Assembly: GCA_028711405.1 (NCBI GenBank)
Contig: JAQTSH010000042.1
Span: forward strand, 1 to 10,216
DNA length: 10,216 nt
Source: Methanoregula sp.
GTDB taxonomy: Archaea; Halobacteriota; Methanomicrobia; Methanomicrobiales; Methanospirillaceae
Direction: 5' to 3'
This document shows, in pieces, positions 5,730 to 10,216 of the stretch. Under the pieces are notes generated by a model. That model searched no databases. It was not told where the DNA came from and saw nothing but the letters and a program-made list of their open reading frames with translations. Both the position numbers and the translations under genes were made by a program. The first letter of the stretch is position 1, and the number at the start of each line of letters is the position of its first letter.

Positions 5730-6830
5730 ATGGAAGGTCTGGGAAGCGGAACTAAGATCAATAACCTCGTGCTATACCTCGCACTCCTCTTCATCATTAT
5801 AATCGGGATCCGCCAGGCGTCGTATCTTGTCAACATTGTCGTCGTATCGGTCATCCTCACCCTGATGGCAAATCCCCTCATGGAATACTTCCGGAAGAAA
5901 GGGCTTTCCATCTTATCCTCGGCATCCCTTGTTGCCCTGGGAGCATGCGGGTGCATCGCGATCCTTATCGTCATGGCGTTTTTTTCGATTGAGATCCTGA
6001 TGCAGGGTCTGCCGATGTACCAGGAGCAGCTCAATATGCGGATCTCGGAGATCTCATCCCTCTTTGGGAACACGAATTTTGTCACCGATGAACTCTCCCA
6101 GATCCATTTTGACCTGTCCGCGGTCGTCCAGATGGTCCTCTCCTCGGTCTTCACCATCGGGGATGCCCTGATGTATCTCTTCTTTATCGGGGCGGTCACC
6201 TTCTGCATGCTCCTTGAAGCCCCTCACCTGCCCGGACGGGTCGAGAAGATCCTGGGAAAAGAGCCGGAGAAACTGCTTGAGATCACGTACATGAGCAGGT
6301 ACATCATCGACTTTGTGATCGTCCGGACCGAGACCAACTTCATCCACGCAGTGCTTTTCGGCGGATCGCTCTGGGTGATGGGCGTCCACGCTGCGGTCAC
6401 ATGGGGGCTGTTAACCTTCCTCCTGGGCTACATTCCTTTTTTCGGCTTGATTATAGCCGCCATACCTGCGGTCATCTTTGCGTATATCCAGTTCGGGGTG
6501 TGGGGGGCGGTCATCGTGATTGCCATCGTCTGCGTGCTCAACATCGTTATCGAGAACCCGGTCTTTTCGTGGCTTGCATCCCGCCGGTTTGAGATCCCTG
6601 CGCTGGTCGTGCTCCTCTCGGTCGTCTTCTGGGGCTGGCTCCTCGGACTGTTCGGGATGCTCTTCTGTGTGCCAATCACGCTGCTCCTCCTCATTGTGTT
6701 CCAATGCAGCGATGACCTGCGGAGGATCAATGTGCTTTTAGGGGTGACCCCTCTTTTCGAAGCGGATACCGGCACCGGGGGCACTGCGGGTACGGCTGCC
6801 GGCACCGGTGAACACAGGAAAGATCCGTGA
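5730..6830 (+). CDS. AI-2E family transporter / permease
   Basis: A 366-residue integral membrane protein of usual length for the AI-2E (PerM/TqsA/YdiK) family. Hydrophobic segments lie at about 12-28, 32-48, 62-90, 130-163, 203-222, 224-254, 257-275 and 288-324. An amphipathic loop typical of the family lies at ~90-130. Family-type signatures are NFIHAVLFGGSLWVMG (203-218), LGYIPFFGLIIAAIPAV (232-248) and WLLGLFGMLFCVPITLLL near 303-320. The last ~20 residues are a Gly/Thr/Ala low-complexity cytoplasmic tail. Characterised members export autoinducer-2 or act as Na+/H+ antiporters; the substrate here cannot be told from sequence. The start has no clear Shine-Dalgarno, so a leaderless transcript is possible. 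It appears to be a single gene, convergent with the HdeD-like gene. Confidence 0.85.
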   Translation: MEGLGSGTKINNLVLYLALLFIIIIGIRQASYLVNIVVVSVILTLMANPLMEYFRKKGLSILSSASLVALGACGCIAILIVMAFFSIEILMQGLPMYQEQLNMRISEISSLFGNTNFVTDELSQIHFDLSAVVQMVLSSVFTIGDALMYLFFIGAVTFCMLLEAPHLPGRVEKILGKEPEKLLEITYMSRYIIDFVIVRTETNFIHAVLFGGSLWVMGVHAAVTWGLLTFLLGYIPFFGLIIAAIPAVIFAYIQFGVWGAVIVIAIVCVLNIVIENPVFSWLASRRFEIPALVVLLSVVFWGWLLGLFGMLFCVPITLLLLIVFQCSDDLRRINVLLGVTPLFEADTGTGGTAGTAAGTGEHRKDP

Positions 6831-6879
6831 CGGGCACCGTGACGTGCATACGGATGATCCCGTTGAGAATAAACGGTAA

Positions 6880-6902
6880 GAGAGAGGAAAAAGAGGGAAA
6901 AT
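6880..6902 (-). terminator. Pyrimidine-rich terminator of the HdeD-like gene
   Basis: Directly after the stop codon, the - strand reads through T4, CCCTC, T5 and CCTCTCTC. Archaeal transcription often ends at such T-rich tracts without a hairpin. It lies in the 72-bp gap between two convergent genes. Confidence 0.4.
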
Positions 6903-7475
6903 TTATGCCGCCATCTGGCAGGCTGCCTTTTTAACTGTAAAGGATACGAGAATTGCGGAGAAGCCTCCTACAAAGCAGAGCGCACCGGCGACAAACGGGA
7001 GAAGTTCCGCAGTGATGAGCGGGAAGATGAGGAGGATCAGCCCGAAGAGGATGCTGATGATCCCAAGAACCGCGTTTGCGGCATCCTTCTCCTTAAATGC
7101 GGAGAACAGGTGGGCAAACCCGATAAAACACGCCCAGAACCCGATGAAGATCACAAAGAACGAGAGGATGATCACCGTACCGTAGAGCGGGTAGCCCATG
7201 ATGAGTACACCGGCGATGATGCTGATGATGGCGAGAAATATCTTCCAGCCCATGTTCGTCCGGTCAACTGCCAGACTGCCAAGCGAGAACAACCCGGAAA
7301 CAAACCAGTACGCCCCGAGGAACGTAATCAACACGAGTGTTGTCATGACCGGCGTCATAAAGAACACCACGCCGAGCGCCACAAGAAGGATCCCAAAGAG
7401 GAGGACGATCCACCAGGGATGGAGTCCCGGAGAGAGCCAGGACATCATAATAGGATTCTGCATGTTTTCTGTCAT
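6903..7475 (-). CDS. HdeD / DUF308 family membrane protein
   Basis: A 190-residue multi-pass membrane protein with the typical HdeD layout. It has a short cytoplasmic N-terminus, a His-Pro-Trp-Trp entry to the first helix (HPWWIVLLFGILLVALGVVF), and about six hydrophobic helices arranged as three repeated pairs. Small residues and an MTP turn follow the first helix, and the C-terminus is basic. E. coli HdeD contributes to acid resistance; the role of the archaeal homologues is not established. I chose the ATG at 7473-7475 because it gives the standard family length. The frame stays open upstream to 7703, but that extension is charged, non-membrane and overlaps the por coding region. A weak GGTAG-type ribosome binding site precedes the chosen start. 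It is transcribed divergently from the por operon and convergently with the AI-2E family gene. Confidence 0.85.
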   Translation of the reverse strand: MTENMQNPIMMSWLSPGLHPWWIVLLFGILLVALGVVFFMTPVMTTLVLITFLGAYWFVSGLFSLGSLAVDRTNMGWKIFLAIISIIAGVLIMGYPLYGTVIILSFFVIFIGFWACFIGFAHLFSAFKEKDAANAVLGIISILFGLILLIFPLITAELLPFVAGALCFVGGFSAILVSFTVKKAACQMAA

Positions 7476-7605
7476 AGATACTACCGTTAAATGGGGATTG
7501 GATCGTCCGGCTATTAGTAATCTTGGATCCGGATGAACGCGGGGACAAAAAAAATCCCGTCTGCCTTGTGCATGATACCTTTTTGTCCACCCGTGATGAT
7601 AATTA
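7476..7605. promoter_or_regulatory. Divergent promoter region, HdeD-like gene and por operon
   Basis: This 130-bp gap must carry promoters for both directions. No clear archaeal BRE/TATA pair stands out. A weak AT-rich candidate for the leftward gene lies at ~7511-7520, and for por an A8 run at ~7548-7555 is framed by GGGGA/TCCCG. GTGATGAT just before 7606 partly matches the 16S 3' end and may serve as the por ribosome binding site. Confidence 0.4.
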
Positions 7606-8541
7606 ATGATACATCCGCGATCTCTTTTCGCGATTGCCAAATCATTCCAGGAGTTGGATACTATCGCAGAAATCCCGAAAGAAGAGTATATAAAAAAATG
7701 CACCTCCGCATGTGCCGGGTGCAGTTCCTCACTTAACCTCCGTTATGTGTTGAAAGCTGCAGGACCTGACACGGTGCTTGTCGTGCCCGCCTGCTGCACG
7801 AGCGTCATCCAGGGCATCTACCCGAACACCGCGATGAACATCCCGGTCTACAACGTCGCGTTCGGCGCCGCTGCCGCGTGTGCGTCCGGTATGTCGAACG
7901 CGTTTCGCCAGGCAGGAAAAAAGACGAACGTGATCGTGTACGCCGGTGATGGAGGCACACTCGATATCGGTATCCAGGCAATGTCCGGCGCGTTCGAGCG
8001 CGGCACCGATTTCCTCTATATCTGCTACGACAACGAAGCCTACGGGAACACCGGTATGCAGCGGTCCGGCGGAACGCCGATGGGTGCCCGCACGACGACC
8101 ACACCTACGGGAAAGCCCGACGCGAAAAAGGACATCGATGCGATCATCGCCGCCCACGACCCGCCGTACATGGCAACCGCGTGCAGCGCCTACCCGCTGG
8201 ACGTATATAAGAAAGTACAAAAAGCGCTCACGTTCCGGGGACCGACGTTCATCCACATCCTCGCTCCCTGTCCGCCCGGGTGGCGGTACCCCACCGAGAA
8301 GACGATCGAGATGGGCAAGCTTGCGGTGAAGTCCGGCATGTGGGTACTCTACGAGCGTGAATACGGGAAACTCACGATCAGCGCTCCCTCGAAAGCCGCG
8401 ATGAAAAAGCAGATCCCGCTCGAAGAGTATCTCGCGCCGCAGGGACGGTTCAAGGGCATCGATGCAAAGACCGTGGAGATCCTGAAGCAGCGTATAGCAA
8501 AGAATCTCAAACGGCTTGTCGCCGAGGAGGCAGCACCATGA
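7606..8541 (+). CDS. porB: Pyruvate:ferredoxin oxidoreductase, beta subunit
   Basis: A 311-residue subunit that binds thiamine diphosphate and the [4Fe-4S] cluster near the active site. It acts with alpha, gamma and delta in reversible oxidation of pyruvate to acetyl-CoA + CO2 with ferredoxin. Cluster cysteines are probably C36 and C39 (CAGC), C63 or C64 (Ala-Cys-Cys-Thr), and C222 (Pro-Cys-Pro-Pro-Gly-Trp). The TPP/Mg motif is Gly-Asp-Gly-Gly at 114-117, followed by Tyr-Asp-Asn-Glu-Ala-Tyr-Gly-Asn near 141-148 and the Ser-Gly-Gly-Thr-Pro segment. The length is normal for the family. The usual CAGCG is CAGCS here. The N-terminal ~15 residues are not family-like, and the ATG at 7606 has only a partial ribosome binding site, so the start is uncertain. 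An internal TTG at 7654 immediately after CAGGAG has no proper spacing. Related 2-oxoacid oxidoreductases such as the ketoisovalerate enzyme cannot be excluded. Confidence 0.88.
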   Translation: MIHPRSLFAIAKSFQELDTIAEIPKEEYIKKCTSACAGCSSSLNLRYVLKAAGPDTVLVVPACCTSVIQGIYPNTAMNIPVYNVAFGAAAACASGMSNAFRQAGKKTNVIVYAGDGGTLDIGIQAMSGAFERGTDFLYICYDNEAYGNTGMQRSGGTPMGARTTTTPTGKPDAKKDIDAIIAAHDPPYMATACSAYPLDVYKKVQKALTFRGPTFIHILAPCPPGWRYPTEKTIEMGKLAVKSGMWVLYEREYGKLTISAPSKAAMKKQIPLEEYLAPQGRFKGIDAKTVEILKQRIAKNLKRLVAEEAAP

Positions 8542-9650
8542 AGAAGATTGCAACCGGAAACAAGGCGGTCGCTGAAGCAGTAAAACAGGCGAAACCGTCG
8601 GTTGTTGCTGCATACCCGATCACCCCGCAGACCGAGATCGTCGAGACGATTGCGGACTACGTGACGAGCGGGCAGCTCGCGAGCCGGTATATCCCGGTCG
8701 AGAGCGAGCATTCGGCAATGGCAGCCTGTATCGGTGCCGCGATCACTGGTATCAGGACGTTCACCGCCACCAGTTCCCACGGGCTCCTGTATATGCACGA
8801 GATGACGAACTGGGCAGCGGGCGCCCGCCTGCCAATCGTCATGGCGAACGTGAACCGCTCGCTCGGTCCGGGCTGGAATATCTGGGCGGAGCATACCGAT
8901 GCGCTGCAGGAGCGGGACACCGGGTGGCTCCAGGTCTATGTGGCGACCGTGCAGGAAGCCTATGATGCAACACTCATGGCGTTTGCCATCGCAGAGGCGA
9001 ACGACGTCCTGCTGCCGGTCATGGTGAACCTTGACGGGTTCTCCCTCTCCCATATCATGCAGCCGCTTGACACGGTTGAACCGGGCGATTTCATCCCGCC
9101 CATTCACCTGCCCCATGCAATTGACACTGCGAACCCGACCAGTTATGGCGGGCTGACGGGACCGAACGATCATTTCCGGTTCCGGTGGGACATCGAGCGC
9201 TCGATGCGTGCCTCGGTACAGGTGATCGAGGCAACCCAGAGGGAGTTTGCAAAACGTTTCGGCAGGACGTATGGGTTCACCGAGGATTACCGGTGCGAGG
9301 ACGCGGACGTGATCCTCATCGCGATGGGCACGTTCGGGAAAGAAGCAGAAGTGGCGATCGACATCCTGAGAAAAGAAGGGATAAAAGCCGGTTCGATGCG
9401 TATCCGCTGGTTCCGTCCCTTTCCGAAACTCGACCTTGCGGGGAAGGAGGTTGTGGTCATCGACCGCGACTACTCGTTCGGTTCCGGGGGTGTCCTCGCT
9501 ACCGAGATCCGTGCGCAGACGAAGCAGGAGGTCTACAGCGTGATCGCCGGTATCGGAGGGCAGGAAGTGACCTATGACGACCTCGCGGAATTTGTCCGGA
9601 AGCGTCGTATGGGGACGGAGTTCTGGTTCGGGGTGAACGCCAATGTTTGA
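8538..9650 (+). CDS. porA: Pyruvate:ferredoxin oxidoreductase, alpha subunit
   Basis: A 370-residue alpha subunit with the pyrimidine-binding (TPP) and C-terminal domains. Family motifs are Tyr-Pro-Ile-Thr-Pro-Gln-Thr at 26-32, Val-Glu-Ser-Glu-His-Ser-Ala-Met at 54-61 and Ala-Thr-Ser-Ser-His-Gly at 77-82. Further motifs are Trp-Ala-Ala-Gly-Ala-Arg-Leu-Pro at 92-99, Gln-Glu-Arg-Asp-Thr-Gly-Trp at 124-130 and Arg-Trp-Phe-Arg-Pro-Phe-Pro near 290-296. It pairs with the beta subunit to form the TPP active site. The start overlaps the porB stop by ATGA and has a GAGGAGG ribosome binding site at 8524-8530, so the two subunits are translationally coupled. The position usually occupied by Gln in the ATSSQG segment is His. 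Substrate assignment to pyruvate rests on general similarity and the four-gene operon. Confidence 0.9.
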   Translation: MKKIATGNKAVAEAVKQAKPSVVAAYPITPQTEIVETIADYVTSGQLASRYIPVESEHSAMAACIGAAITGIRTFTATSSHGLLYMHEMTNWAAGARLPIVMANVNRSLGPGWNIWAEHTDALQERDTGWLQVYVATVQEAYDATLMAFAIAEANDVLLPVMVNLDGFSLSHIMQPLDTVEPGDFIPPIHLPHAIDTANPTSYGGLTGPNDHFRFRWDIERSMRASVQVIEATQREFAKRFGRTYGFTEDYRCEDADVILIAMGTFGKEAEVAIDILRKEGIKAGSMRIRWFRPFPKLDLAGKEVVVIDRDYSFGSGGVLATEIRAQTKQEVYSVIAGIGGQEVTYDDLAEFVRKRRMGTEFWFGVNANV

Positions 9651-10170
9651 GATCCGTATCCACTCCCGGGGTGGGCAGGGCGGCGTGACCGCTGCCCGGC
9701 TCCTTGCGATGGCAGCGCTCCATGACGGGAAATATGCAACTGCGTGCCCGTTCTACGGCGCTGAACGCCGGGGGGCGCCGGTCGTCTCGTTCGTCCGGAT
9801 CGATGATCAGCCCATCAAGGTCTACAGCCAGATCCGGAACCCGGATATGGTGGTGGTGCTGGACGCGAGCGTGATGGATGTTGTTGATGTGCTGAACGGT
9901 CTGAAGAAGGGTGGCAGGGTGCTCATCAACAGCGCTCACAAACAGGAGTTCGCCGGATTCTCCACCTCCCATGTCGACCTGACGGGGATCGCGCTCCGCG
10001 AGAACCTGGTGGTCGCGGGAAGTCCGATCTTAAACACGCCGGTGCTCGGGGCGCTCGCGAAGATGGGGATCTGCTCTGCGGAGTCCGTAAAGAAGGCGAT
10101 CCGGGAGATGTTCTCCGATGAACGGAACGTAAAAGCTGCGGAAGCCACGTATAAGGAGATGAGTCTATGA
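9643..10170 (+). CDS. porG: Pyruvate:ferredoxin oxidoreductase, gamma subunit
   Basis: A 175-residue gamma subunit, normal length for the archaeal four-subunit enzyme. It has the N-terminal Gly-Gly-Gln-Gly-Gly loop at 10-14, Phe-Tyr-Gly-Ala-Glu-Arg-Arg-Gly-Ala-Pro-Val at 37-47, and the Gly-Ser-Pro-Ile-Leu-Asn-Thr-Pro-Val-Leu-Gly-Ala segment in the C-terminal third. The gamma domain binds coenzyme A and supports the complex. The start overlaps the end of porA by 8 bp, with GGGGTGA at 9630-9636 as ribosome binding site. In some species the same subunit is shared between pyruvate and ketoisovalerate enzymes; no second set is visible here. Confidence 0.9.
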   Translation: MFEIRIHSRGGQGGVTAARLLAMAALHDGKYATACPFYGAERRGAPVVSFVRIDDQPIKVYSQIRNPDMVVVLDASVMDVVDVLNGLKKGGRVLINSAHKQEFAGFSTSHVDLTGIALRENLVVAGSPILNTPVLGALAKMGICSAESVKKAIREMFSDERNVKAAEATYKEMSL

Positions 10171-10216
10171 CAAGCGCAGCACAACGCGACCGGCTCGCGA
10201 TCAGCCGTCCGACCGA
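10167..10216 (+). CDS. porD: Start of the next por gene, probably the delta (ferredoxin) subunit, truncated by the window
   Basis: An ATG overlaps the porG stop as ATGA, behind AAGGAG at ~10153-10158. Sixteen codons are visible (MTSAAQRDRLAISRPT). No cysteine motif is reached, so the identity rests only on operon logic: beta, alpha and gamma precede it, and delta, a two-[4Fe-4S] ferredoxin-like subunit, is the one missing. Confidence 0.5.
   Translation, partial: MTSAAQRDRLAISRPT

Noticed and set aside
7684..7698. TATATAAAAAAA as a strong TATA box for the por operon
   Set aside because: It lies inside the porB coding region, upstream of the essential CAGC motif codons, with no usable in-frame start after it. 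It most likely just encodes Tyr-Ile-Lys-Lys.
7476..7703. 76-residue N-terminal extension of the HdeD-like protein
   Set aside because: It overlaps the start of porB, is charged and unlike the family. The ATG at 7475 gives the usual length.

Overview
The window looks like chromosome of a methanogenic archaeon of the order Methanomicrobiales (Methanoregula, Methanoculleus or Methanospirillum type). The evidence is a giant secreted surface protein with a DUF3821-like domain and a PKD domain, a secreted dockerin-domain protein, archaeal ATGA-coupled genes with strong GGAGG ribosome binding sites, and a four-subunit archaeal-type pyruvate:ferredoxin oxidoreductase. The genus is inferred from domain types I recognise by eye and has not been verified.

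Bases 1-4463 are a cell-surface operon on the + strand. It holds the 3' 1279 codons of a large modular surface-layer-like protein, then, 18 bp later and behind a strong ribosome binding site, a 200-residue secreted protein ending in two dockerin calcium-loop repeats. The large protein carries a ~300-residue module twice. Parts of the two copies are almost identical in DNA.

Bases 4464-5340 hold no credible gene. About 670 bp of this stretch is a G-run/C-run repeat landscape with many GGTACC palindromes, a 17-bp perfect inverted repeat, a ~200-bp tandem period and four copies of one ~30-bp motif, two in each orientation. At its right edge lies what looks like the 3' half of a class II (Leu-type) tRNA on the - strand. 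About 25 bp further on is the broken C-terminal end of a second dockerin gene, consisting of one dockerin repeat, a frameshift, a Pro/Thr linker and a membrane anchor. This junction is the most unusual part of the window. It resembles the scar of an insertion or rearrangement, although no integrase or transposase gene is visible.

Bases 5600-7600 hold two convergent membrane-protein genes, an AI-2E-family transporter/permease (+) and an HdeD/DUF308 family protein (-).

Bases 7606-10216 are a tightly overlapping por operon in the order beta-alpha-gamma-(delta). Its product, pyruvate:ferredoxin oxidoreductase, interconverts acetyl-CoA + CO2 and pyruvate. In methanogens it runs mainly as pyruvate synthase at the entry to biosynthesis.
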